Positions 42,718 through 51,733 of a stretch of 64,000 bases of DNA are shown in pieces (positions within the stretch are counted from its first letter, which is position 1; every line of letters begins with the position of its first letter). The position numbers and the translations under genes were made by a program. The DNA comes from Colwellia piezophila ATCC BAA-637 (GTDB lineage Bacteria > Pseudomonadota > Gammaproteobacteria > Enterobacterales > Alteromonadaceae). The notes beneath the pieces are model-generated. The model saw nothing but the letters and a program-made list of their open reading frames with translations, was not told the DNA's origin and did not search any database. The stretch lies in NCBI RefSeq assembly GCF_000378625.1, contig NZ_KB905166.1, positions 62,001-126,000 on the forward strand, written 5' to 3'.

Positions 42718-43404
42718 TTGTTTATTTCAACCAATAAACTTAAAACAGTACGTAGAGAAAAGGGCTGGTCGCAAGAAGTATTGGCTAAAGCTTCTGGCTT
42801 GTCAGTCAGAACTATTCAACGGATTGAGGCCAATGGTAAAGCGTCGGCTGAATCAACTTTAGCGATCGCGTCTGTTTTTGATTTATCTCCTCAAGCACTG
42901 CAAGCAACTTCTGATGAAATAGAAGTTAATTGGACGAGGAAAATGATCATGAAAAATATATTTGCTTTGTTAGTTATATCTGGTGCTATTGCCATGTTAA
43001 TAATACTGGGGGCAAGTGCAAAATTCTATTTAGATGTAGCTTCTGCTATCTATTTAGTGCTCTTTTTATACGCGGCAACCATTATTACTTTTGGTACCCA
43101 TGGCATGTTTAAGTCATTAACTGGGCTTAAGTACTTATTTACTGAAGAAATGGTCGGCGGCGCGCAAGCACAATACTTAGCTACCCTGTATGCTAGTCAG
43201 GTTAAATTTTTGTATGGCGGAGCTTTAATCGCTTTAATGATAGGTACAATTGCAATTCTTGGTAACATTGATACTTATGATAACGTTACCTATCAAACCG
43301 CTTTTGCAGTTAATTTAGTGGTGTTATTTTACGCGGCAGTATTAAGTGAAGGTGTCTTTAGGCCATTAAGTATTAAATTAGCCACTTGCGATATGAAAGA
43401 ATAA
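42718..43404 (+). CDS. XRE-type HTH fused to a multi-helix membrane domain
   Basis: A 228-residue protein from TTG 42718. Residues 1-60 are an XRE helix-turn-helix (KTVRREKGWSQEVLAKASGL, then SVRTIQRIEANGKAS). From about 78 there are four to five membrane helices, with FTEEMVGGAQAQYLATLYAS between them, vaguely like MotA/TolQ-type helices. A membrane-bound DNA-binding regulator is likely. Signal and target unknown. Confidence 0.75.
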   Translation: MFISTNKLKTVRREKGWSQEVLAKASGLSVRTIQRIEANGKASAESTLAIASVFDLSPQALQATSDEIEVNWTRKMIMKNIFALLVISGAIAMLIILGASAKFYLDVASAIYLVLFLYAATIITFGTHGMFKSLTGLKYLFTEEMVGGAQAQYLATLYASQVKFLYGGALIALMIGTIAILGNIDTYDNVTYQTAFAVNLVVLFYAAVLSEGVFRPLSIKLATCDMKE

Positions 43405-43614
43405 ACCTATACCCAAGCAACCTCAAGATGCTTGGGTCTAAGTAGGCGAGGGTAACTCAGTCAATCAGCTTGCTCTCGTCAACACTAGCCAGCTTTAATC
43501 AATAAATGGCAGAACTTGTCAACCTAGTGCGGCTCTGCTTTGTTTTATCTGTTATTCTATATTGTTGTTAATAACTATTATCTTTTAATCCATTGCTTAG
43601 GTCTTTCTATATAT

Positions 43615-43887
43615 ATGAATCGAACACTTCTGCCGACACTTGTCGGGGTTTTCACCAGTTTATTTGCCATTTGGGCGTTACATACTTTTTTAATCGTTGA
43701 CGATTGTTTAGATAATGGTGGCTCATTTGACTACGCTAGTGCTAAGTGCTTACTTGAAAGCGGTCAAGTATATGATTCAAACCTCGCCACAATAGCAGTT
43801 GTACTTTATTTTGTTGTTGGCTTTGTTGTTTCATTTATCGTTTCAAACTTGATAAGAAAAGTTTTTAAAATAAAAGCTAAGTCATAG
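43615..43887 (+). CDS. Hypothetical small membrane protein
   Basis: A 90-residue protein from ATG 43615; the frame continues upstream to 43540 without a ribosome site. Helices at about 6-26 and 57-80, with DDCLDNGGSFDY in the loop, where two Cys residues could pair. Family unknown. Confidence 0.6.
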   Translation: MNRTLLPTLVGVFTSLFAIWALHTFLIVDDCLDNGGSFDYASAKCLLESGQVYDSNLATIAVVLYFVVGFVVSFIVSNLIRKVFKIKAKS

Positions 43888-44081
43888 TCATAGTCAAAGG
43901 CAACATGACATATTTCAGGGCTTTAATGTTTACTTAATAGAAATTCATTTTAATCAATCAACAGACATAAATTATTACAATTTCAGTACTATATTTTATT
44001 ACTGTTTACCTATCAAATAGAGTCCCTAACGTAAGGTTTTGAGCACAGCTCAAACGCTATAATAATTAAAGGACTCAGTAA

Positions 44082-44534
44082 ATGTCAAAAGTCACATTAA
44101 CGGCCATAGTACCACTACTTTTATTGGCCTTTATTTCACTACCCAACTACGCTAAGTCGGTGACAAATAACGAATATCAAGCCGTTGTTGATACCGCCTA
44201 TAATTACTTTAATGCCGCGGCTAATGGCGACCAGCAGCTATTAGCTAAAGCATTTGACTTGGAATTTGGTCATGTAAAAATGATTACAACGAACAAAGAC
44301 ACTGGCGAAGAAAGTATTAGAACCCTTACGTTACAAGAGTTTGCGGGGTTCTTTAAAAAAGCCACAGAAGACACCTGGCATGGCAATATTCTATCAGTAG
44401 ATATAGTCGATGATAAAATGGCTATGGTAAAGTTAGATTTTAAAACCTCTAAATCACATTACATTGACTATTTGGTTATGTATAAGCGTGATAATAACTG
44501 GCGTATTATCAACAAAACCTTTGTTGCTAAATAA
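44082..44534 (+). CDS. Secreted NTF2/lumazine-binding-like protein
   Basis: A 150-residue protein with a signal peptide ending near NYAKS (about 25). The mature part follows the putative lumazine-binding / SnoaL-like plan (VVDTAYNYFNAAANGDQQLL, then KLDFKTSKSHYIDYL and WRIINKTF). The ligand is unknown. Another NTF2-like protein lies at 61297. AAAGGACTC precedes ATG 44082. Confidence 0.75.
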   Translation: MSKVTLTAIVPLLLLAFISLPNYAKSVTNNEYQAVVDTAYNYFNAAANGDQQLLAKAFDLEFGHVKMITTNKDTGEESIRTLTLQEFAGFFKKATEDTWHGNILSVDIVDDKMAMVKLDFKTSKSHYIDYLVMYKRDNNWRIINKTFVAK

Positions 44535-44584
44535 AGTCGCTAAGTAAAAGCGTATTTTCATAATCTTATATCTTAGGAGATTAA

Positions 44585-45211
44585 ATGTTCCCTATTGAGG
44601 TTTTCCTGACTTATACACTGGCATGTTTACTTTTAGTGATATCACCAGGGCCCGATAATATACTGGCGATAGGAAGAGGGCTTAGCCAGGGGAAGTTAGC
44701 GGCTTGCATCTCTGGAAGTGCATCTGGGGTGGGAATTTTATTTCACGTATTGACCGCAACTTTTGGACTAACCGTGTTAATTCAAACCTCAGCAATGGCT
44801 TTTATGGTGGTTAAACTAATAGGCGCCGCTTACCTCATTTGGTTAGGCATGAAAGTGCTCAGGTCACGTAGTTTAATAAATCTAACTCCAACCAGTAAAC
44901 AGCCGCTCAAAACAATCTTCTGCACCGGTTTTTTATCCGCGGCGTTAAACCCTAAGCCAGGTATGTTTGTGCTGGCTTTTATTCCTCAGTTTGTTAATCC
45001 AGAATTAGGCTCGGTATCCACACAAATGATTGCTTATGGGTTTTGGTTTGCCCTGTTAACAGGTATAGGTTTTTCTTTAATGGGCATTTTTTCATCTAAA
45101 CTTACCGCTTACTTACAAAATAAACCTAAAGTCATCAATGGTTTAAATCTTGGTGCGGGTTTAACCTTTATAACCTCGGGTTTAGCGGTTGCAGCATTAA
45201 AGCAGCGTTAG
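44585..45211 (+). CDS. LysE/RhtB-family amino-acid exporter
   Basis: A 208-residue inner-membrane protein with six predicted helices. The family signature SPGPDNILAIGRGLSQG is near residue 20, and GAAYLIWLGMKVLRS is in the middle. It exports an amino acid or derivative; substrate unknown. It starts 50 bases after the previous gene. Confidence 0.9.
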   Translation: MFPIEVFLTYTLACLLLVISPGPDNILAIGRGLSQGKLAACISGSASGVGILFHVLTATFGLTVLIQTSAMAFMVVKLIGAAYLIWLGMKVLRSRSLINLTPTSKQPLKTIFCTGFLSAALNPKPGMFVLAFIPQFVNPELGSVSTQMIAYGFWFALLTGIGFSLMGIFSSKLTAYLQNKPKVINGLNLGAGLTFITSGLAVAALKQR

Positions 45212-45312
45212 TAAGTTTACAAAATAAAATATGGCTAAAGTTACCTTACAGGGACATATTATCGTCTCAGATTCGGAGCCAACTAGGGTGAAAAAGGCAC
45301 TCAGCACTCATC

Positions 45313-45627
45313 TATACCCAAGCTACTTTAAGATGCTCGTTTCAGGACAGCAGAGCAATTCATAATCAAAGCGCGTATTTTATTAATGGCTAATCCCTTA
45401 ATTACCTACGCAAAGATGAACATAATTTTCTCAAACGTCCCCGAAGGGCGGGTTTAGAAACGTTATAGCTATCGTTATTGATTTCGACAAGGTCGCTGCA
45501 TGGATGCAGCTTATTAGAGAATGCAGGAGCATATTCTCCTGAATAACCATTCTCTTCAATCAATGTCTTGCCTACAGACGTTTCTAATTCCAGCTGAATC
45601 CTGCATATTGAGGTCACTATAGGTATT
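45313..45627. repeat. Miniature inverted-repeat element with hairpin core (copy 2)
   Basis: The ends TATACCCAAGCTACTTTAAG and the complement of AATACCTATAGTGACCTCAA are imperfect inverted repeats. The core has CCCGAAGGGCGGGTTTAGAA, whose GTTTAGAAACGT arm pairs with ACGTTTCTAATTC (45578-45590). An inserted segment contains GCTGCATGGATGCAGC and AGGAG-CATATT-CTCCT, extending the inner hairpin that ends at GAATAACCATTCTCT. The stem text differs from copies 1 and 3, but the pairing is kept. Confidence 0.6.
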
Positions 45628-45756
45628 AATAGCCCTAAAGCTAGCCTGTGAGTACTCCGCAGTTCCTTTGATTACCAAAGCAGACAATTTTTACAAAATA
45701 TAATGAATAGATCTCGGGTCTATTAAACTAGAGCCAATTATTTTTAGGAATTTATT

Positions 45757-46266
45757 TTGTTACGCAGTTTTGTCATTCAAGCCTTTATTTTTTTAATTGC
45801 CTTTCAACTCATCTCTTTTTTACGTGAAACGAGCATGTTATCAACGGATACGCCGTTGGCAGAAATTGCTAAAGTTAATCAAGGCGTTGATTTAAATAAC
45901 GTGCCTACCTTAATGGGCGAGACAGTCTCGTTAAATGCACAAGGTAAAACGACGATTTTGTATTTCTTCGCACCATGGTGTCAGGTTTGTCATGCGAGCA
46001 TAGCTAACTTACAAGCCTTGTATCAAAAAAATGAACAGCTTGAGGTTATCGCCATTGCGATGGACTATACCAGTAACAACGAAGTCACGGCTTTTACCCG
46101 TCAACACCAATTAACTTTTCCCATTGCCTTAGGAAATGAAGCAATAAAACAATTTTTTGAAATCAGTGGTTATCCCAGTTATTACGTTTTAAATGAAGAA
46201 AATGTGATTATTGGTAAATCTATGGGATATTCTTCAGAGCTAGGGCTTTATTTACGCTCATTATAA
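45757..46266 (+). CDS. Membrane-anchored thioredoxin-like (TlpA/ResA type) protein
   Basis: A 169-residue protein from TTG 45757 after TTTAGGAAT. An N-terminal membrane anchor (about 5-21) is followed by a thioredoxin fold with active site FFAPWCQVCH (CQVC) and the cis-Pro region SGYPSYYVL. It acts on disulfides in the periplasm. Partner unknown. Confidence 0.88.
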   Translation: MLRSFVIQAFIFLIAFQLISFLRETSMLSTDTPLAEIAKVNQGVDLNNVPTLMGETVSLNAQGKTTILYFFAPWCQVCHASIANLQALYQKNEQLEVIAIAMDYTSNNEVTAFTRQHQLTFPIALGNEAIKQFFEISGYPSYYVLNEENVIIGKSMGYSSELGLYLRSL

Positions 46267-46383
46267 TAATCTTTTAGCGCATCTATATAGTGATCTGCCA
46301 GTTGTTTGTGTACACTGTATTACTCAATTATTCATTGGTGTTATGCCAAGTATATAAGTCAAACAAGCTAAGAAATAATTATT

Positions 46384-47526
46384 ATGCAAATTACTGACAA
46401 TTTTGACAGCGGTAACATCCGCGTTATCGATGCATCTGATGCAAGCAATATTCAATTAGAAATCAAAAAAGACAACCAGTCTGATTTTTACCAATGGTTT
46501 CACTTTAAATTGCAAACCGACTTAAGCGCTAATGGCGATCGTATAGAGCACGTTATGCATTTAAACAATGCTGGTAAATCTGCTTATACCGAAGGCTGGG
46601 AAGATTACCAAGCGGTTGCTTCTTATGATCGTGAACATTGGTTCCGCGTACCAACGCAATATGATGGTGAAAAGCTTACTATTACTTTAACGCCTGAATA
46701 TGACTCCGTATATTTCGCTTATTTTGCGCCATATAGTTATGAACGTCATCAAGACTTAATCCATAACGCGCAAATGCACCTTGATTGTCAGTTACAAGTA
46801 TTAGGTCAAACCGTTGATGGTCGTGACATGACGTTACTAAAAATCGGTGAAGAAGGTGAGGGCAAACGTAATATTTGGATCACTGCTCGTCAACACCCAG
46901 GCGAAACCATGGCTGAATGGTTTGTCGAAGGCATGTTAGACCGTTTACTTGATGAAGATGACGGCGTTGCCCGTGCTTTATTAAACAAAGCGGTGTTCTA
47001 TATTGTGCCTAATATGAATCCAGATGGCAGTGCCCGTGGTAATTTACGTACCAATGCTGTTGGCGCCAACCTTAACCGTGAATGGTTAGAGCCAACGATG
47101 GAACGTAGCCCAGAAGTTTTCCTTGTGCGTGAAAAAATGCTGGAAGTCGGTGTTGATATGTTCCTAGACGTGCATGGCGACGAAGCCTTACCAGTAAACT
47201 TTGTCGCTGGCTGTGAAGGTGTTGTTAATTACGATGCCCGCCATAAAGCACTTGAAGATAAATTTAAAGCATTCATGGTAGCTCTCACGCCAGAGTTTCA
47301 AGATGAGCGCGGTTATGATAAAGATGAACCAGGTAAAGCATTGCCAACGGTAGGCACTAACTGGGTTGGTAATCAATTTAAGTGTTTAGCTTATACCATT
47401 GAAATGCCATTTAAAGATAATGATCTGTTACCTGATTACAGCGTAGGTTGGTCGGATGAACGCAGTAGTTTGTTAGGTCGCGATTTCTTAACAGGCGTGT
47501 ACCACATGGTAGACGACTTACGTTAG
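46384..47526 (+). CDS. M14-type zinc carboxypeptidase (cytosolic carboxypeptidase-like)
   Basis: A 380-residue protein without a signal peptide. An N-terminal beta domain (about 1-120) typical of cytosolic carboxypeptidases precedes the M14 domain. Zinc ligands are in RQHPGETMAEW (HxxE) and LDVHGDEA (His); the catalytic Glu is in AYTIEMPF. NPDGSARGNLRTNAVGANLN fits the substrate-binding Arg/Asn region. It trims C-terminal residues of peptides; target unknown. Confidence 0.9.
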   Translation: MQITDNFDSGNIRVIDASDASNIQLEIKKDNQSDFYQWFHFKLQTDLSANGDRIEHVMHLNNAGKSAYTEGWEDYQAVASYDREHWFRVPTQYDGEKLTITLTPEYDSVYFAYFAPYSYERHQDLIHNAQMHLDCQLQVLGQTVDGRDMTLLKIGEEGEGKRNIWITARQHPGETMAEWFVEGMLDRLLDEDDGVARALLNKAVFYIVPNMNPDGSARGNLRTNAVGANLNREWLEPTMERSPEVFLVREKMLEVGVDMFLDVHGDEALPVNFVAGCEGVVNYDARHKALEDKFKAFMVALTPEFQDERGYDKDEPGKALPTVGTNWVGNQFKCLAYTIEMPFKDNDLLPDYSVGWSDERSSLLGRDFLTGVYHMVDDLR

Positions 47527-47706
47527 TCATAAACATTTATCTTATTGCTGTATAGCCCAATTAATGCGTTTAATGTACTCATTGACATGCGTCAACTCCG
47601 TGCATTTCCTGTTAATTGAACTTTACAGCTTTAAGCTAAACGCTATTTAAAATGTTTACTATAAAAACAATAACGATAACAAAAATAAAAACAGTAGGAG
47701 TTAACT

Positions 47707-49269
47707 GTGCAAGAACTTGTCAATAGTATCAATGCCATCATTTGGAGCCCCGCGCTTATATACTTGTGCTTAGGTACCGGTTTATTTTTCTCAATAATCA
47801 CCCGCTTTGTCCAAGTACGTCAATTTAAAGAAATGATTCGTTTGTTGCTTTCGGGTAAAAGCTCAGAGAAGGGCATTTCATCCTTTCAAGCACTAGCCGT
47901 GTCTTTATCGGGTCGTGTTGGTACCGGTAATATTGCTGGTGTTGCCGCTGCCATTGGTTTTGGTGGTCCCGGTGCGGTTTTTTGGATGTGGGTTGTGGCC
48001 TTTTTTGGTGCAGCTACCGCTTACATTGAATCAACTAACGCGCAAATTTATAAAGAAGAAGAAGACGGTGTCTACCGTGGTGGTCCAGCGTATTATATTG
48101 AAAAAGCCATGGGGCAAAAATGGTATGCGTGGATATTTGCCATTTCAACTATCGTCGCCTGTGGTGTGTTATTACCTGTTGTTCAGTCCAATGGTATTGG
48201 TGATGCATTAGTTAATGTCTTTGGCAACGGCGGTACAGTCACTTCATTTATGGGTGAGATAGCCTTAACTAAAGTGTATGCGGCGACCTTTATTGTTTTA
48301 ATCCTAGGTTTTATTATTTTTGGTGGTGTTAAACGTATCGCCAACTTTACTCAAGTTGTTGTGCCCTTTATGGCGTTAGCATATATCATTATTGCTTGTG
48401 TGATTATTGGTATGCACATTGATATTTTACCGAGTGTTTTCATGTCAATAATCACCGATGCCTTCACGCCTATGGCGGGGTTTGGTGCTGCTATTGGTTG
48501 GGGCGTTAAACGTGGTGTTTATTCAAATGAAGCTGGTCAAGGTACAGGACCTCATGCTGCTGCAGCTGCAGAAGTTGAGCATCCAGCACAGCAAGGTTTA
48601 GTACAAGCCTTCTCGGTTTATATTGATACCTTATTTGTTTGTACCGCGACCGCTTTGATGATTTTAATTACTCAGTCTTACAATGTTATACCTGAAGGCA
48701 GCAGTACTTTTATCGTGCAACACCTCGCGGCCGATGTAGTAATTAGCGGCCCGGCATTCACTCAAATTGCTGTTGATAGCGTGTTAACCGGTTTCGGTAA
48801 ACCTTTTATCGCCATAGCGTTATTTTTCTTTGCTTTTACTACCATACTGGCTTATTACTTTATTGCCGAAAACAATGTTTCGTACATCAACAGAACCATT
48901 AAAATCCCAGCATTAAGATTTGTGTTAAAGGTCATTCTTATGTCAGCGGTATTCTATGGCACAGTCGCACAACCAAGTGCTGCTTGGGGCATGGGTGATA
49001 TTGGTGTTGGTTTGATGGCATGGCTTAATATCATTGGTATTCTTATTATCTTCTTTATGGCAAAACCTGCGATAAAAGCACTGAAAGATTATGAAGAACA
49101 ACAAAAAGCCGGTGTGACCAAGTTTACTTTTGACCCTAAAAAATTAGGCATTACTAATGCTGATTTCTGGGAAGAACGCTTTGCTAAAGAGAATCCGCAA
49201 GTGAGTAAAGCGGTTAACGAAGATGCTACTACCGACAACAACGGAACTAACAAAGATACTACCGGTTAA
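47707..49269 (+). CDS. Alanine/glycine:cation symporter (AGCS family)
   Basis: A 520-residue inner-membrane protein from GTG 47707 after GTAGGAG. About 11 helices. Family words include ALAVSLSGRVGTGNIAGVAA, AGFGAAIGWGVKRGVYSNEA and GQGTGPHAAAAAEVEHP. It takes up alanine or glycine with Na+. No glycine riboswitch is seen in the 180-base leader. A terminator follows at 49313. Confidence 0.95.
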   Translation: MQELVNSINAIIWSPALIYLCLGTGLFFSIITRFVQVRQFKEMIRLLLSGKSSEKGISSFQALAVSLSGRVGTGNIAGVAAAIGFGGPGAVFWMWVVAFFGAATAYIESTNAQIYKEEEDGVYRGGPAYYIEKAMGQKWYAWIFAISTIVACGVLLPVVQSNGIGDALVNVFGNGGTVTSFMGEIALTKVYAATFIVLILGFIIFGGVKRIANFTQVVVPFMALAYIIIACVIIGMHIDILPSVFMSIITDAFTPMAGFGAAIGWGVKRGVYSNEAGQGTGPHAAAAAEVEHPAQQGLVQAFSVYIDTLFVCTATALMILITQSYNVIPEGSSTFIVQHLAADVVISGPAFTQIAVDSVLTGFGKPFIAIALFFFAFTTILAYYFIAENNVSYINRTIKIPALRFVLKVILMSAVFYGTVAQPSAAWGMGDIGVGLMAWLNIIGILIIFFMAKPAIKALKDYEEQQKAGVTKFTFDPKKLGITNADFWEERFAKENPQVSKAVNEDATTDNNGTNKDTTG

Positions 49270-49312
49270 ATCATAGTGTTAATGTAAGTCGTTTGTCTAA
49301 AACGTCATACTA

Positions 49313-49344
49313 AAAAGCCGCTCATTTTATTGAGCGGCTTTTTT
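49313..49344 (+). terminator. Rho-independent terminator
   Basis: AAAAGCCGCTCA pairs with TGAGCGGCTTTT, loop TTTTAT, followed by a T run, 44 bases after the symporter gene. Confidence 0.95.
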
Positions 49345-49470
49345 ATGTTTATTGAATGATGACGTTGGTATTCGCATTCAATACTGTCAGCTTAAGGTTG
49401 TTCGGTTTAACTGAGCCGGGCCGATGACTTTAGGCAATTAGATTTTTATGAATAACGTAGGGGTAACTTT

Positions 49471-49707
49471 TAATTAACCTCAACTCTGGATAATGAATGT
49501 TAATTTTATTAAGTACTTATTTATTATCAATCACATAGCATAAACACCTTTGCTATAAGTTTATTTATTCGTCTCAATATTGATAGTTTTGGTGAAAACA
49601 AGGCGGTATTACGTACCAATAACTGGTTATTGGTAGGAATACCAACGCTGATATCGCCTAAAATAGCTTTTTGAGTAACTTTGCTTATCCAGAGTTGAGG
49701 TTAATTA
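49471..49707. mobile_element. MITE-like element A, 237 bp, perfect 23-bp terminal inverted repeats
   Basis: TAATTAACCTCAACTCTGGA begins the left repeat (49471-49493), and its exact reverse complement fills 49685-49707. An internal palindrome, TACCAATAAC-TG-GTTATTGGTA, lies at 49614-49635. No coding frame. The right repeat supplies the TAA stop (49705-49707) of the minus-strand AraC-type gene. A second copy in reverse orientation is at 62281-62519. Confidence 0.85.
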
Positions 49708-50730
49708 GTAATCTTGCCCGAGTTGAGAGCGATATTCGACTGGAGAAACGCCGGTGTGTTTTTTAAAGGCACGGGCAAAAGTGCTTGGTGAACTGTAACC
49801 CAATTGGTAGGTGATTTCGGTAATTGAAGTGGTTTTTATCGCCAGTTTTTGTTTTGCTAACATTAGGCGTACTGAGGTAAGCAGCGTTAAGAATGATTGC
49901 TTCTCAACACTCAACTTGCGCTGTAAGGTGCGTTTACTCATGTGAAGCTTAAAAGCTAAAGTTTCTTCGGTTGGGCAACCTAAAGGCAGTAGTTCATTAA
50001 TTATTTTGATGACTTGTGCGCTAGTGCCACCGTTTTCCAATGAGGCTAGATGCTTGTTAATAACCATTTCATTCATTTCAACCAATTCAGCATCGTGCGT
50101 AGGCAGCGTCTCGATTAGCAGTTCCTTAGAGAAGGAAATACCATTAACTGCTTGGCTGCCAAAAACGGGGCATTGAAAATACTCTTCATAGGCTTGGTTA
50201 TGGTCATCAATAGCAAAAGTAAAATAAACGCCCGTAGCAGGAATGTTTTTCCCCGCCGCCAAACGAAACATTTTTAGGAAAAAACCAATGCCTAGTTCAA
50301 TAGCACAATGATGGGTTTTTATTTTATCATCAGCTGACAGACGTTTTTGGTATTGTATTAACAATTCCTTGCCGTTTTCACCATCACGTTCAATTAACTC
50401 AATTTGCATGGCGGTACTGATTAGTTGACTGCTGGCAATAAAGCGTCTTAAACCCTGTTCTAAATTTGCACTGGCAAGCCAAGCCAACCCTATACTTTTT
50501 AAATAGGCTGGCTGAAATAGGGATGCAGCCACCAAACCCAATTCATTATTCTTTGTCTCTTCTACCGCCAATTTCCATAAAACGGCCATTTTCTCCATAG
50601 CAACACGGTTTTGACCATCAAGAGTGATATCAATGTCTGCTTTGCTAAAAACAGCTTCGGCATTTACATCATAAATAGCCAGTACTTGGCCGATTAGTCG
50701 AGGAATAGTGGCAAGGGTTGTTTGACTCAT
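49705..50730 (-). CDS. AraC-family regulator with arabinose-binding-type N-terminal domain
   Basis: A 341-residue protein. The N-terminal 200 residues match the Arabinose_bd-type domain of the OruR/ArgR-like subgroup (VAASLFQPAYLKSIGLAWLA, AIELGIGFFLKMFRL). The C-terminal double helix-turn-helix has MSKRTLQRKLSVEKQSFLTL and ITEITYQLGYSSPSTFARAF, then FKKHTGVSPVEYR. It is divergent from the DUF3313/RND genes at 50925 and may control them. The last codons fall in MITE A. Confidence 0.9.
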   Translation of the reverse strand: MSQTTLATIPRLIGQVLAIYDVNAEAVFSKADIDITLDGQNRVAMEKMAVLWKLAVEETKNNELGLVAASLFQPAYLKSIGLAWLASANLEQGLRRFIASSQLISTAMQIELIERDGENGKELLIQYQKRLSADDKIKTHHCAIELGIGFFLKMFRLAAGKNIPATGVYFTFAIDDHNQAYEEYFQCPVFGSQAVNGISFSKELLIETLPTHDAELVEMNEMVINKHLASLENGGTSAQVIKIINELLPLGCPTEETLAFKLHMSKRTLQRKLSVEKQSFLTLLTSVRLMLAKQKLAIKTTSITEITYQLGYSSPSTFARAFKKHTGVSPVEYRSQLGQDY

Positions 50731-50924
50731 AAATTCTCTATGCGGTACTCAGTATTGATTTGATGGTTGGCGTTTGTTGCTTATTTTTTATCGTATTTTC
50801 TTTATTCACAGGCTATATGACTAGAATGTCCTATTTGGCACAGTAATTGGCACAATATGTATAGCTAGAGTCGCTGAATTCTATCATTATAGTGCCGCAA
50901 ATAATTCATTTATCTAGGTTAGTT

Positions 50925-51638
50925 ATGTTATTTAAAGTATACAAAAATATTCCCGCGTTTATGAGCGCTTTAGTGGCGACTTTATTGCTAAGTGGTTGTA
51001 TGAATATTACCGATCAACAACAGTCTGGTTTTTTAAAAAACTATGAAGATTTTGAAGATGTTTACGATCCAGACTACACCAAGGTATATCGTAGTGAAAA
51101 TTTCACTATCGACATGTTGGCAGATATGGAGAGAATTAACCTAGTCCCTTTTGAAATGTGGGTAACTCCAGGACCTGAAGCCAATTTTACCCCTGAAGAT
51201 TTAGCCGAACTTTCTCAGTACTTTCATCAACAAATGAGCGATAGGTTAATTGCCAACAACTACAAAATAGTCAAGCTCATTGGCCCGCGCACTATCACCA
51301 TTCAAGGTGCCTTTTCTGGCGTTAAATTTGATGACCCTGAATTAATGCCACTAGATTTTATTCCATTTCGTTTGGTCATTAACGCAGGTAACTTTGCCTA
51401 TTTACAAATAACCGATAAAAGTGATGTTACCACTAAGGTTTCCGTTGAAATCGAATTTTTAAAAGGTATACGTCGAGAAAGAATTCTTGCCGCAATCAGT
51501 ACCAAGTATGTTGATACAACCATTGCTAATTCAGGTGCAGATAACATGAAAGTCGTTAAAGAGCTATTGGATATGTGGGCAGAAAAATTTGTTGACCGTT
51601 TAGTAGAGATACGCGCCGATAAATATGAAAAAAATTAA
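50925..51638 (+). CDS. DUF3313-like lipoprotein
   Basis: A 237-residue protein from ATG 50925; the GTG at 50892 would lengthen the signal peptide without a ribosome site. Lipobox LLLSGC (Cys about 25). The body follows DUF3313 (NYEDFEDVYDPDYTKVYRS, then ELSQYFHQQMSDRL and a helix at the end). It is predicted to be in the periplasm or outer membrane, 95 bases before the RND adaptor gene, and possibly in its operon. Confidence 0.75.
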   Translation: MLFKVYKNIPAFMSALVATLLLSGCMNITDQQQSGFLKNYEDFEDVYDPDYTKVYRSENFTIDMLADMERINLVPFEMWVTPGPEANFTPEDLAELSQYFHQQMSDRLIANNYKIVKLIGPRTITIQGAFSGVKFDDPELMPLDFIPFRLVINAGNFAYLQITDKSDVTTKVSVEIEFLKGIRRERILAAISTKYVDTTIANSGADNMKVVKELLDMWAEKFVDRLVEIRADKYEKN

Positions 51639-51733
51639 AACCACTAAAGCTTCATGTTAATTCATTTTCAAAAAGTCAGTATCAGTTCACTTACTTAAAA
51701 AATATAAGCCCATAGGCCAAGGAAGTATGCGAT

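Noticed and set aside
43411..43437. ACCCAAGCA / TGCTTGGGT inverted repeat after the HTH-membrane gene
   Set aside because: Considered as a terminator, but no T run follows. It resembles the left end of the 45313 element and may be a solo end; too short to call as an element.
45402..45617. 71-codon minus-strand frame
   Set aside because: Lies within the structured repeat element at 45313-45627 and is explained by its palindromic sequence.
47527..47706. Possible glycine riboswitch upstream of the AGCS symporter
   Set aside because: The conserved glycine-aptamer GGA-rich core and paired arms are not seen.
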